NCBI GenBank assembly: GCA_934272745.1
Contig: CAKQSI010000014.1
Coordinates: forward strand, 1-47,431
Source: an uncultured Clostridia bacterium
GTDB taxonomy: Bacteria; Bacillota; Clostridia; Christensenellales; Borkfalkiaceae
Direction: 5' to 3'
DNA length: 47,431 bases
Shown: positions 34,301-41,905 of the stretch, piece by piece
How positions within the stretch are numbered: position 1 is the stretch's first letter
Layout of the letters: each line of letters starts with the position of its first letter
Program-made: the position numbers and the translations under genes
The notes under the pieces: generated by a model
The model's database searches: none
Told to the model about the DNA's origin: nothing
The model's input: only the letters and a program-made list of their open reading frames with translations

Positions 34301-37300
34301 CGTCGGCAGCGTGCCGTCTGCGTCCGCGCCCAGCACGTTTTCCCGATCCAGCGCCAGCGACGTCGCCTTGCCCCAACCGGAAAGAACAAAGCATTTTGCA
34401 TCCCCCAGTTTAGATGCGGCGAGATTCTGCAATACTTTTACGCTCTTGTCTGCGCCACTGCTCAGTTTCAGCGAACTGCTTCTGCCCGCCGCCCCAACGC
34501 CGCTGACAATCGCCGCATCGTCTGCGGAAGACGCCGTCCAGCCGGTAGAAAGCGCGGATCCGAAATCCCCGTTGGTGAGCAGGCTATCTTCCTTATTCAC
34601 GGCAACGGAATATTCCAGATTTTTCCCCTTGAAATGATAGGAAAGATCGCGCACCCAGGCAAATTTATCGCCTTCGGTATTTTCGCCGTTGTTGATCCGA
34701 TAGGAAAAGAGTTCGTTATCGTCCGCGTCAAAGGAAATACGGACGGTTTCTGCCGGTCCCTGCATTTTTGCGAGGCGTTCTTCGCTGTTCACGGTGACGG
34801 TTTCGGTCGTTCCCGTCTGCGGGGCGGAAAGCGACGTAATTCCCTCTTCGGAAATAAGGCTGCCAAAGGTCCTTTCGGTCGCGACGACGACCGTTTCCGA
34901 AGCAGTCTTTGCCTTGCTGAATTCGTACGCGTAACCCATACGGTCTTTCACCCTGGTCAAAACGCCGTCCGCATAGCTGAAAGTCGTTTTTGCCTGATCG
35001 GTTTTTCCTTCCGCGTCCATGCTTTCCGGGTAAACGATCGCCGTAAGATTGCCGTTTTCGTCGTAAAGGAAGCGCGTCTCCCGATTTTCCTCGTCACGGA
35101 TCGTTTGCAGAAGGTCTTCCTCGTTATAGGTAAAGGAAACCAGCGTTACGCCGTTTTCGTCCGTAATGCCGGCGATTTTGTTGTCCTCTCTCCAGACGAT
35201 GCGGTTGACCCGCTTTTCGCCTGCACCGATGGCGCACAGCCTGCCGTAGTAGTCGAAGCCGAAATAACTGCCGCTGCCGTCCACCATAAAGTCGAGAACC
35301 TCTTTCTTTTCCTGTGCGAGCGCGTTGCGCAGTTTGTTTTCCATAACAGACTTCTGCGAAGTCATGGTATTTACCTCTTGCGTAGCGGCTGCAATCTGCT
35401 CTTCGCAATAGGCTTTTCTTTCCGCAGTCGTCTGTTTTTCCAGTTCCTTTTGCTTGTCGGAAATGCGGTCGGCAAGATCGTCCATATCTTTCTTTTTCTT
35501 GAGATATTCTTCCTGCTGATCGATGGAGGAAAGTGCGGAGTTGATCTCTTTCTGCGAATTGTTCGTCCGATCGATCGCCGCTTCGTACTGCAAATACTCG
35601 TTGTACTGATTGATTTTGTCCTGAATTTCCCGCACCTTGGCGTCGGTTGCAGCGCTCGCGCCGTTTTTCAGCGCATCCTGCAAATCCTGCTGGTACTTGT
35701 CTTTCAGCGAGTTGGAAATTTCCACGTACTGCCCGGTAGCGGAACTGTACGCAACTTTGTAATCGTCCGCAAGATCTGCTTCTTTTACATCTTGCGGACA
35801 GGTATCCATCGACTTGTCCTGCAACGCTTGAAGCACCTGCCTGTTTTCCCGCAACTGCCCGTAAAGTTGATCCCGCTTTTCCGAAAACTCTCTGCGCTGC
35901 GTCTGGTCTTCGTATGCCTGCAATTCCTTTGCCTTTTTCGCGTATCTTTCCTGCAGCGCCGCGAGATCCTGCGTCAGCTGATTGTCGTTTGCGGAAATAT
36001 CCTTTTGCAGTTCGTCAATCCGCGTCTGATTCTGCTTGATTGCCGAACGCAGTTCCGCAATGCCGGAAATCAGCCCGGAGATCTCCTCCGTCATATACTG
36101 CGCGCAAGCGGAGAGTCCGTCCGGAATGAGATAAACAACCTCGTCTTCCACCGTAAGCTCGGTAGCCTGCGTTTCGGTTTTGCCGGTACAGAGCGCTTTC
36201 CTTTGCAGGATGCGATGGAAATAGGGCTTGCCATTTTCGTACCAGATCTTCTTTTTCACGTCTTTCACCGTGACCGGATAATCGACTCCGTCTGAGGAGA
36301 AAACGCGCGCGCCGTCTTTGATCTCCGTATACTTCAGATCGATCGAATACGGCTTTTCGTTGTAGACAAAGCTGCCCTCCGCGTACAAAAATTCGTTGTT
36401 TTCGTCCGGCTCGACGGTGATCTTCTTTGCGTTTTCGTCGTAATAGGCGTAATATTTCCCATCGGGCACGCTTTCCGCCAGACCGAAGAATTGCGCCTTC
36501 CCTTCGCCTAAAATGACCTGCGTTTGCAGATCCTGATCAAAATACGCGCGCTGCACGGTGTAATCCTGCCCGTCTGCCGAAACAATAAATCTTCCGTTTT
36601 CGTCCGTAATGGGCTGATTGTCCGCGTCCTTTTTCAGCTGATTTGCCGAAACAAACACGCGCTTCCCGTCTTTTTCGTAATAGAGTTTCTCCGTAAACGG
36701 AAGAATGCTTCCGCGCTCGTCCGCGTATTTCAGTACGGAAATCTGTTCGTCCAGGATATTGCCGCGATTGCGATTGACGAGATAGCGCTGCAAGTTCAGT
36801 TTCCAACCCTTCCCCATATGATGCGCGGGCGAAACCTTATACGCCTTTCCGTGCGTCACGTCCACGTCGCAGTCGTAATTATTTACGCTGCGGCGCTCGT
36901 TAAACCGGTGTTCTACGGCGGTCAGAAGCTTTCCACCTGCGGGAAGATCCGTATGCGTATAGGTCTTATTTCCGCTGAGCAGATTGACCCCGACGCTGCC
37001 GGCGCTTTTCACGTCGTATTCTTTCACGTGGTCTTCGTTCATCTGGTTTGCGTTTTTATAAACCACGTTCAAAACAGGGGCGGCGGTCGGATGATATTCC
37101 GTCGGAATGTTAAAATACAACAGATAGTCGTCCTGAATGGTCTTGTTCTTCAGCTCCAGATAGATCGTGCGTTCCCCCACGGCGAGTTTCTGGTTGAGTT
37201 CTTCCGGGTCGAAAGAAACGCTCATATTGTAGCCTTCCTCGGGGAAAGAATATTCTCCCAGTGTCTTACCGACGAAATCCAGCTTAAAGCCGCTGCCGTC

Positions 37301-38797
37301 CCCGATGTACGCCTTGATCTGGTTGCAGACAAAGGTATCCGTCGTGTGGCGCGCCGAAGAATTCATATACCCCTGGACGGAAAGACGCAGAGACGCGCTT
37401 TCAATCTCCCGGTCTTTTTCAATCAGCGATTCCGGGAACCGGATTTTGAAAAAGACGCGATAGGTATTCGACCCGTACGCCCTGCCGACCTTTGCCGTCC
37501 ATTCGTTCGGAGCAGCAGCGTGCATAATGCCTTCGCTGTAAAGCCCGCTGAATACTTCGATGTTTTTCTCTTCTCTGTCCAGTGCGGGAACCATCACCTG
37601 CGGGTCGATTCTTACGGGGAAAACGCGCGCTTCGTCGTTGATCCAGTCCGCGGAAGCCACGACTTTCACCGCAAACCCGGACGCAGTTTCCTGCATGTCG
37701 TAATAGACGTCGTAACTTTCCGCGCCCGCGGCGTCTTCCATCACGGGGACGGGAAGAACAAACAGCACGTTGCCGTCTTTCTTATTTTTATACAGCATCG
37801 CGTCGCGCTTTTCGGAAAGCGCAAAGGCAAGCCCGTCGGTTTCGATCTTGAAATCGTATTCATACTTTTCCGCCCGCTCGCTGATAACGACGTCTTCCTT
37901 AACGCGGTTGCCCGTTACCCGGTAAAGCAGGTCGGCGCCCTTTTGGAAATCGGGATAGACGACGGCGCCGTCTACCGACACCCCCTGCACTTCCTTTTCG
38001 GCGTCTGCCGATAAAAAGCGGAATTCGCACCCCTGCTTTTTCAGCGTGAACAGCGCGCCGCCGGCAGTCGTTTTGGCGAACTTGTCGTCGAATACGTTCT
38101 CGCCCGTCGAAAAGCCGTCTTCCGCCCGGTAAATCCTGCTTTCAATATCCGAAAATTCTCCCGTTTTTTCGTTTTTGGTATGCACGGGCGCGGCATAGAC
38201 CACCGCTTCAAACGAGCCGTTGGACAGCGCATAATGCTTTTCGCAGACCCCTCTTTTCCCCTTTTCTTCCCTCCTGCGGCAGGGAAGTTTTTCCTCGCTT
38301 TGGCGGCTGACTACTGTTTTTTCGCTTTGATGGCAGGAAATCGTTTCCTCGCTTTGGCAGCTGGAAATTTCTTCTTTCTGCTGACGGGAAGAACCGCTTT
38401 CTTCGCCATTCTGACAAGAAATCGTTTGCCCTTCCACCGCTTTGGCATTCCCCTCTTCGGCAATCTTTTCGCCGGAAGTGGGCGCATTTTCTGCGGCGGG
38501 CGTTTCTGCGGCGCCGGAGAAACCGGCTTTTGCTTTCCGAAGAATTTCCGCAATTTCTCTTAATTCCGCCTTTTTAGCCGGGGCAAGCACCCTTTGGCAG
38601 ACTTCTGCAGGAGCAGCACTCCCAAGGTCAGGCGCTCCCGAGGTCAATTCCCCGGCAGCGTCCGCAGAAGAAAGCGGTTTGGCAAGCAAAATTTCCTCTG
38701 CCGCAAACGGTGTTTCGTCAGCGCTTTGCTGTGTGTCGTTTTTATGCCGAGACATAAAAACTTGGTTTGTGTAATGTTTTCCAAATTTGAATTTCAT
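31400..38797 (-). CDS. Full-length Rhs/YD-repeat polymorphic toxin (WapA-like) with tip A
   Basis: This 2465-residue protein has no Sec signal. Residues about 120-180 hold degenerate Ser/Cys/Gln/Glu-rich 10-residue repeats. A DNRLRE-type beta domain lies near 410-590 (YRVFFKIRFPESL, ARHTTDTF). A long coiled coil spans about 900-1170, unusual for the family. YD repeats occupy about 1176-1300 and 1580-2065. A CBM-like module (LLTNGDFGS...GWTASS) lies near 1400-1565. The Rhs-associated core ends at DPNGT (about 2276). The variable tip of about 189 residues has a hydrophobic stretch (MVATAITAIVLSVTTFGAG), then a basic domain with GKGYKKAGVSNSGKPRYVS, RQMRFDDPH and GKHLNLELL, probably toxic, family unknown. 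The ATG at 38797 follows AAGGAGG; an open upstream extension is not coding-like. The first of two displaced cassettes lies behind its immunity gene. Confidence 0.93.
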   Translation of the reverse strand: MKFKFGKHYTNQVFMSRHKNDTQQSADETPFAAEEILLAKPLSSADAAGELTSGAPDLGSAAPAEVCQRVLAPAKKAELREIAEILRKAKAGFSGAAETPAAENAPTSGEKIAEEGNAKAVEGQTISCQNGEESGSSRQQKEEISSCQSEETISCHQSEKTVVSRQSEEKLPCRRREEKGKRGVCEKHYALSNGSFEAVVYAAPVHTKNEKTGEFSDIESRIYRAEDGFSTGENVFDDKFAKTTAGGALFTLKKQGCEFRFLSADAEKEVQGVSVDGAVVYPDFQKGADLLYRVTGNRVKEDVVISERAEKYEYDFKIETDGLAFALSEKRDAMLYKNKKDGNVLFVLPVPVMEDAAGAESYDVYYDMQETASGFAVKVVASADWINDEARVFPVRIDPQVMVPALDREEKNIEVFSGLYSEGIMHAAAPNEWTAKVGRAYGSNTYRVFFKIRFPESLIEKDREIESASLRLSVQGYMNSSARHTTDTFVCNQIKAYIGDGSGFKLDFVGKTLGEYSFPEEGYNMSVSFDPEELNQKLAVGERTIYLELKNKTIQDDYLLYFNIPTEYHPTAAPVLNVVYKNANQMNEDHVKEYDVKSAGSVGVNLLSGNKTYTHTDLPAGGKLLTAVEHRFNERRSVNNYDCDVDVTHGKAYKVSPAHHMGKGWKLNLQRYLVNRNRGNILDEQISVLKYADERGSILPFTEKLYYEKDGKRVFVSANQLKKDADNQPITDENGRFIVSADGQDYTVQRAYFDQDLQTQVILGEGKAQFFGLAESVPDGKYYAYYDENAKKITVEPDENNEFLYAEGSFVYNEKPYSIDLKYTEIKDGARVFSSDGVDYPVTVKDVKKKIWYENGKPYFHRILQRKALCTGKTETQATELTVEDEVVYLIPDGLSACAQYMTEEISGLISGIAELRSAIKQNQTRIDELQKDISANDNQLTQDLAALQERYAKKAKELQAYEDQTQRREFSEKRDQLYGQLRENRQVLQALQDKSMDTCPQDVKEADLADDYKVAYSSATGQYVEISNSLKDKYQQDLQDALKNGASAATDAKVREIQDKINQYNEYLQYEAAIDRTNNSQKEINSALSSIDQQEEYLKKKKDMDDLADRISDKQKELEKQTTAERKAYCEEQIAAATQEVNTMTSQKSVMENKLRNALAQEKKEVLDFMVDGSGSYFGFDYYGRLCAIGAGEKRVNRIVWREDNKIAGITDENGVTLVSFTYNEEDLLQTIRDEENRETRFLYDENGNLTAIVYPESMDAEGKTDQAKTTFSYADGVLTRVKDRMGYAYEFSKAKTASETVVVATERTFGSLISEEGITSLSAPQTGTTETVTVNSEERLAKMQGPAETVRISFDADDNELFSYRINNGENTEGDKFAWVRDLSYHFKGKNLEYSVAVNKEDSLLTNGDFGSALSTGWTASSADDAAIVSGVGAAGRSSSLKLSSGADKSVKVLQNLAASKLGDAKCFVLSGWGKATSLALDRENVLGADADGTLPTFALLAKVTYTDNSVEYFRANFNRFDRNWQFAAVPVMIDRSKIVKTIAISAEYCYNNGDALFTGIRFAKDDFTFTENNPDKTLKRKVENGASFSYLAYENERPVQIETIDRFGKTVTQKLRYDRKGNLLYAENTDGDVSENEYDDNGVLLRSATYHKKDPSSRFVTESETDDYGRTVKEYTPRGEFPDGTGAYTSYTYYGNDNRVRSVVSPSGAKLYFGYDNASKRKISLTQSACDQDNTMKLRYDAGLLTAVETGDDGKVSYKYDGFGRVTEIKLDGTVYCTVSYPDHYGSRTVTYANGDKKSWSYTSRGDFDSYTYTPAGSTSSQMMRWQTYNTTLGEYLGGALYTGVETKNFFLTHTNGRLTKWSFGNDAVNYTYDTYGRLTGRNVTVDGSSVSTTFAYDSEKGDRLKSATCGYYVHELLYDDLGRVKGKVHTFTGTENAREQYSFVKSGDHATGLISSIRYAHGANGKMDCTLQYQYDKAGNISAVYENGNLLSSYEYDALGRLTRENAAQLGKTTTFVYDGNGNILVRREYPYTIGELSGNGTEYLYTYAAAKRNRLLSYDGEGVSYDVLGNPTTYRGKALTFTRCHLVNSFDGTAFVYDGDGNRVKKTPQEGTATEYFYADGTLYKEKFGVDTILYYRDEDGEICSFMLNYSPYILRKNVQGDVIALCDSNGAVVARYVYDAWGNHKVLNPDGTENTSAGFIGNINPIRYRGYYFDKDFGLYWLKTRFYDPQTGRFISPDSVEYLDPETLGGINLYAYCNNNPVMNVDPNGTTWDLGTFWKGFSMVATAITAIVLSVTTFGAGIPLAMSIVAGVTLGAGALTGINGVATLIESGTGYNFVRDGLFNSVLGWSDSAYDTYSNVVDGIATVGSMVLGVYHATGQYKAAKEGQRFLGKGYKKAGVSNSGKPRYVSKDGLRQMRFDDPHMYKGRKIGKHLNLELLGRKMKPVAHILYDLFDSWHI
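31971..32591 (-). repeat. Rhs core repeat, copy A (inside the full-length gene)
   Basis: Reference copy of the 621-bp core segment found again at 29133-29752 and, in part, at 30802-31078. All copies stop being similar immediately after the Asn-Gly-Thr codons. Confidence 0.95.
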
Positions 38798-38844
38798 TCT
38801 CAAATTACCCTCCTTGCGCGGCTTTTTGCCGCAATCTCGGGGGG

Positions 38845-38850
38845 ATTGTA
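38845..38850 (-). promoter_or_regulatory. Candidate -10 element of the Rhs gene
   Basis: TACAAT preceded by TGT on the minus strand forms an extended -10, about 48 bp before the ATG. There is no good -35, but TTCGAC is repeated at a 10-bp spacing just upstream. A GCGGC/GCCGC hairpin lies between promoter and ribosome site. Confidence 0.4.
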
Positions 38851-39036
38851 ACACGAAAAATGTCGAAATCGGTCGAATTGTGCCACCCGGTTTTCCCTTT
38901 GGGGACGGCGAACGAAAATCGACCCCATTCTCCCCTTTCCGGGAAAAGCGAGGTTTTACAAGCCTTTCAACGCCCACCGGCAGCCGGTTTCAGACAAAAA
39001 ATATTTTTGTTTTTATTTTAAAAATTTATGAATAAA

Positions 39037-39093
39037 AGAGCATTCCCATTTTGGAATCAGAAAAATTTTTGAACGGAAGAACGTTCCCATTTT
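39037..39093 (-). repeat. Two 16-bp direct repeats 41 bp apart upstream of the Rhs gene
   Basis: AGAGCATTCCCATTTT (39037-39052) and AGAACGTTCCCATTTT (39078-39093) match at 14 of 16 bases. Spacing is about four helical turns, 240-300 bp before the Rhs start, suggesting a regulator site. Confidence 0.5.
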
Positions 39094-39196
39094 ATTCAAA
39101 AAAATTTGCGTTCGGGGCAGTCTTTTCGTTTACAATATTCCCCGAAAAATTGCAAGCAAGGGATTCTGCCCGCAAGGGAAAAACGCGTAACGCAAA

Positions 39197-39226
39197 GCCG
39201 CCCGCCGGAAATTTCCGGCGGGCGGC
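39197..39226. repeat. 30-bp perfect GC-rich palindrome
   Basis: GCCGCCCGCCGGAAA and its exact complement abut without a loop. Only three T's follow on the minus strand. It may stabilise or end the regulator transcript 400 bp upstream of it. Confidence 0.65.
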
Positions 39227-39367
39227 GATATCATCTTGTTGTATCATTATCGTTTATGATATCCTGTATAGTGGGTAATCCGTTCAGGCGGCGAATCCAG
39301 ACTTTCATGGTGCATTTTCTATCGGGCGATCTACGACAAAGTACCCGGCAAGCCATCTGTAAAAAAT

Positions 39368-39535
39368 CGCACCCGGTAATATTTCCGGCACCTGGTCGAA
39401 TGGCTGCGCGCGGCAAGGCGTCTATAAAAATCGCGCCCGATAATATTTCCGGCACCTGGTCGAATGGCTGCGCGCGGCAAACCATCTATAAAGACCGCAC
39501 CCCGCAAATATCAACCGCCCGGCAAACCGTTTTAT
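39368..39535. repeat. 64-bp tandem repeat array
   Basis: Two full units start at 39368 and 39432 (59 of 64 bases alike by eye). A third, internally deleted copy starts at 39496, and the tail of an earlier unit lies near 39345. On the minus strand each full unit contains GGTGCCGGAAATATTA-CCGG or close to it. Confidence 0.88.
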
Positions 39536-39624
39536 ATGCTTTTCCGATCATCTTCGGCTGAAAGCCCGGCAGGCTGCCGTTTTCGTTACGGGCAAACGCC
39601 TTTCAGGCGCACGTACCCCTTCCA

Positions 39625-39987
39625 TCACACGCCGAAGTGCTTGCGAATGGCGGCAAAAGCCTCTTCCGTAATGACGTGTTCCACCCGGCAGGCGTTTTCT
39701 TCCGCGGCAGACTGTTCCATACCCATTTTCACGAAGGCTTTGGTCAGCGCTTTATGCCGGTCGAGAATATTTTCGGCTTTTGCCCTCCCCGATTCCGTCA
39801 GGTCGATGGCGCCGTCTGCACGCACAGTGATATAGCCGTCTTTTTTCATAATCCCCACCGCACGCGAAACGCTGGGTTTGCTGTAACCCAGTTCTTCCGC
39901 CACGTCGATGGAACGCACGTTGCCTTTTCTTTGCCCCAATTTCAGTATCGTTTCGAGATACATTTCCTGCGATTCGTTGTCTACCAT
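39625..39987 (-). CDS. DtxR/MntR family metal-dependent regulator, short form
   Basis: This 120-residue protein has an N-terminal winged helix (SQEMYLETILKL, then VRSIDVAEELGYSKPSVSRAV as the helix-turn-helix). A dimerisation/metal-binding region ends in ACRVEHVITEEAFAAIRKHFGV, carrying the Cys-x2-Glu-His cluster typical of the family. It is shorter than MntR (about 140) and has no SH3 domain. Members repress metal uptake genes when Fe or Mn is bound. No transporter gene lies beside it, so its targets are not in this window. AGGA precedes the ATG by only three bases. Its promoter at 40072-40100 is excellent. Confidence 0.92.
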   Translation of the reverse strand: MVDNESQEMYLETILKLGQRKGNVRSIDVAEELGYSKPSVSRAVGIMKKDGYITVRADGAIDLTESGRAKAENILDRHKALTKAFVKMGMEQSAAEENACRVEHVITEEAFAAIRKHFGV

Positions 39988-40071
39988 TTTCCTGTAATAC
40001 GCGTTGCGCTTTCTCTTCCCGGTCGGAAAAACCGGCGGATTTGACGCAGCAGCGCCCTCGTTATTTTATTT

Positions 40072-40100
40072 ATTATAGCATTTTTGCCGGAAAAAAGCAA
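40072..40100 (-). promoter_or_regulatory. Promoter of the DtxR-like regulator
   Basis: On the minus strand TTGCTT (40100-40095), a 17-bp spacer and TATAAT (40077-40072) with a TGC extended -10; 85 bp before the ATG. Confidence 0.85.
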
Positions 40101-40274
40101 GTTTATCTTCATTTTCCCCGGCGGATTTTTTAACGTTTTTGTTCATTCGGTCTTCTTCCGAAAAGGCGAACGGCGCATTTTTTGAAAAATTCCATCGTTT
40201 GCCCGTGGTTTTTCAGCAGCGTATCCGGATCGTCAAAAACGCCGAAATCCCGCATAGTGCCCTCTTTTTTGGAT

Positions 40275-40292
40275 ATACGTATCGCAAAAATC
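40275..40292. repeat. Degenerate half of the palindrome family
   Basis: ATACGTATCGCAAAAATC matches the right half of the 27733 palindrome with one inserted A. The left arm has decayed. Confidence 0.55.
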
Positions 40293-40554
40293 GAAATCTT
40301 TCACAGTTCTCCCTTCTGACCACGGTTTCGCCAGACAACGTTTCCGATTTTAACGGACGTTCCTCTATTTTTCGATCGTCCGCGACACGTGACGGTCGAT
40401 ATCCACGCGGGCGTTTTGACTCTGCCCGCGCCATACCGTTTCCGACGCGCCATACCGTTATCCCGCGGCGCCTGCAGACCAAGTTTTATTGCGTCCTGCC
40501 GCCGTCCCGAATCGGCAATCCGCCGGACGATCGGAAAGCGTTCCTCACACGAAA

Positions 40555-40598
40555 AAGCGCCCGATTTTGCGCATACGTATGCGCAAAATCGGGCGCTT
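40555..40598 (-). terminator. 44-bp perfect palindrome, probable terminator of the deacetylase gene
   Basis: 22-bp arms (AAGCGCCCGATTTTGCGCAT-AC and complement) meet at ATAC/GTAT. On the minus strand the arm runs into CTTTTTC, 135 bp past the deacetylase stop. Same length and core as the nagBA palindrome. Confidence 0.75.
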
Positions 40599-40732
40599 CC
40601 CTCTCGAAATCCCGCTTCCCCTACGGCTCGCAATTAACCCCTGAAAAGCAATCAGAGTCTGCGCCGGCAATTCTCTTTTCTATCATCCTCGTCGCAACGC
40701 ATAAACCCCGCCGCCCGTTTTCCGCGCCGCTT

Positions 40733-41704
40733 TCAGCCGTGGGCGGGACGGTATTTGCCGGTTTCTACCTCTTTCAAAAGTTCGGCAGTGGAAAGTCTTC
40801 CGTCGCGGTTAAACCGCTTCAGACACAACACCGAAGCGGGGTCGCCCCGCCGCACGATCGAAACGCCCTCGTTACAGGTCAAAAGGACGGTAAATCCCAT
40901 ATCGGTCAGCACTTCGCGCGCGGCGTCGTTGTACTTCCCGAACGGGTAAGCGAACGCAACGGGCGTAACGCCCGACTTTTTTAAAAGCGTTTCCTGCAAT
41001 CTGCCGACGTCTCTGCGAAGCGCCGTTTTGTACTCCGCCGCGCTTTCCCCCCTTTTCTGCGAAGCGCCGAAGCGGGGGGAATAGCGGTGCATATCGTAGG
41101 TGTGGTTGCCGATTTCAAACACGCCGGAACGGGCAAGTTCTCCGATCTCCTCCCAGGTGACGTGGGAATAGTTGGGGTTGTCCTTATCGCCGGATTCGGC
41201 AGAATAAGCGGTGTATGCGCCGACGACGGAAAGCAGCGCTTTTGCCCCGTGTTTTTTTAAGATGGGCAAAGCGTAATAATAATTGTTGTAATATCCGTCG
41301 TCAAAGGTCACGAGCAGCGGTTTTTTGGGCAGGTCGCCGGTGCCGGAAGCGTAGGCCTCCACCTCTTTCACCGTAACGAAAGTATACCCGGCGGATTTTA
41401 CCGCGCTTAAGTCGTTTTCCAGTTGCGCGGGCGAAACGATATAAATGCCCTGCTTGGATTTCAGCACGCCGTGATACATCAGAACGGGCAGTCTGACGCT
41501 GTCTCCGGCAAGACTTTCCGTCCCCGTTTTTGCCGCGGGAAGCCCGTCCTGAGGCAATAAACCGTTCGATTTTTGGGTATACGTCCCCCGATTTTCGGGA
41601 ACGGCGCCTTGCGCTTTTATAGGCTGCGCCGATGTTTTTGGCGCACTGAAAGAAAAACCGATAACAGCCGCAAGACAGAATAATAAAAGAAAAATACGTT
41701 TCAT
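40733..41704 (-). CDS. Secreted polysaccharide deacetylase (NodB domain, carbohydrate esterase 4)
   Basis: This 323-residue protein has a Sec signal (FLLLFCLAAVIGFSFSA) and a low-complexity linker to about residue 68. The NodB fold follows: TFDDG at 133-137 (catalytic Asp plus metal Asp), HTYDMH at 201-206 (two metal His) and AYPFGKYND near 251-259. Such enzymes deacetylate peptidoglycan or surface glycans outside the cell. The start at 41704 is chosen for the signal peptide; the AGG upstream is close to the ATG. An earlier ATG at 41737 is possible. It lies downstream of the MATE gene, separated by that gene's terminator. Confidence 0.92.
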   Translation of the reverse strand: MKRIFLLLFCLAAVIGFSFSAPKTSAQPIKAQGAVPENRGTYTQKSNGLLPQDGLPAAKTGTESLAGDSVRLPVLMYHGVLKSKQGIYIVSPAQLENDLSAVKSAGYTFVTVKEVEAYASGTGDLPKKPLLVTFDDGYYNNYYYALPILKKHGAKALLSVVGAYTAYSAESGDKDNPNYSHVTWEEIGELARSGVFEIGNHTYDMHRYSPRFGASQKRGESAAEYKTALRRDVGRLQETLLKKSGVTPVAFAYPFGKYNDAAREVLTDMGFTVLLTCNEGVSIVRRGDPASVLCLKRFNRDGRLSTAELLKEVETGKYRPAHG

Positions 41705-41747
41705 ACCTAAAGTATGCGCCGCCCGCGCGCGCTCCATTCTTAAAACG

Positions 41748-41773
41748 AAAAAACTTCCGCGCAAAGCGGAAGT
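41748..41773 (-). terminator. Intrinsic terminator of the MATE gene
   Basis: ACTTCCGC and its complement form an 8-bp stem with a 5-base loop, followed on the minus strand by TTTTTTC, about 100 bp past the stop. Confidence 0.85.
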
Positions 41774-41905
41774 TCCGGCAATATTTCCCTTAGCGAATCG
41801 CCCAAGTTCCGGCAATATTTTCCTTGACGTATTGCCCACACGAAGTGAACGTCCGGCATTGTTTTTCCATGACTTATCGCTCGTCCGAACCAGAATTTCC
41901 GGCAC
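41771..41905 (-). repeat. Short tandem duplications running out of the MATE 3' end
   Basis: AGTTCCGGCAATATTT units start at 41771 and 41805 (period 34). A weaker one (CGTCCGGCATTGTTTT) starts near 41850, and a related GTGCCGGAAATT lies inside the last MATE codons near 41890. On the minus strand the core reads GGAAATATTGCCGG. Confidence 0.7.

Larger units (their letters stand above)
38798..39624. other. 827-bp intergenic region upstream of the Rhs gene
   Basis: No convincing gene. It contains a candidate Rhs promoter, a pair of 16-bp direct repeats, a 30-bp palindrome and a 64-bp tandem repeat array (listed separately). Base composition swings between AT-rich (39000-39140) and GC-rich. Confidence 0.7.
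39988..40732. other. 745-bp intergenic region
   Basis: It holds the regulator promoter, a degenerate palindrome near 40275 and the 44-bp palindrome at 40555. GCGCCATACCGTT is repeated twice 18 bp apart near 40428-40460. Open frames on both strands look like shadows with no ribosome site or family likeness. Confidence 0.65.

Noticed and set aside
39070..39090. LexA/SOS box upstream of the Rhs gene
   Set aside because: GAAC and GTTC are adjacent but not spaced as in the Gram-positive consensus.
39364..39535. CRISPR array
   Set aside because: The repeats are direct 64-bp units without unique spacers, and no cas gene is present.
40139..40984. Plus-strand frame of 281 codons
   Set aside because: It runs across a promoter, a palindrome and the end of the deacetylase gene on the other strand, without a ribosome site.
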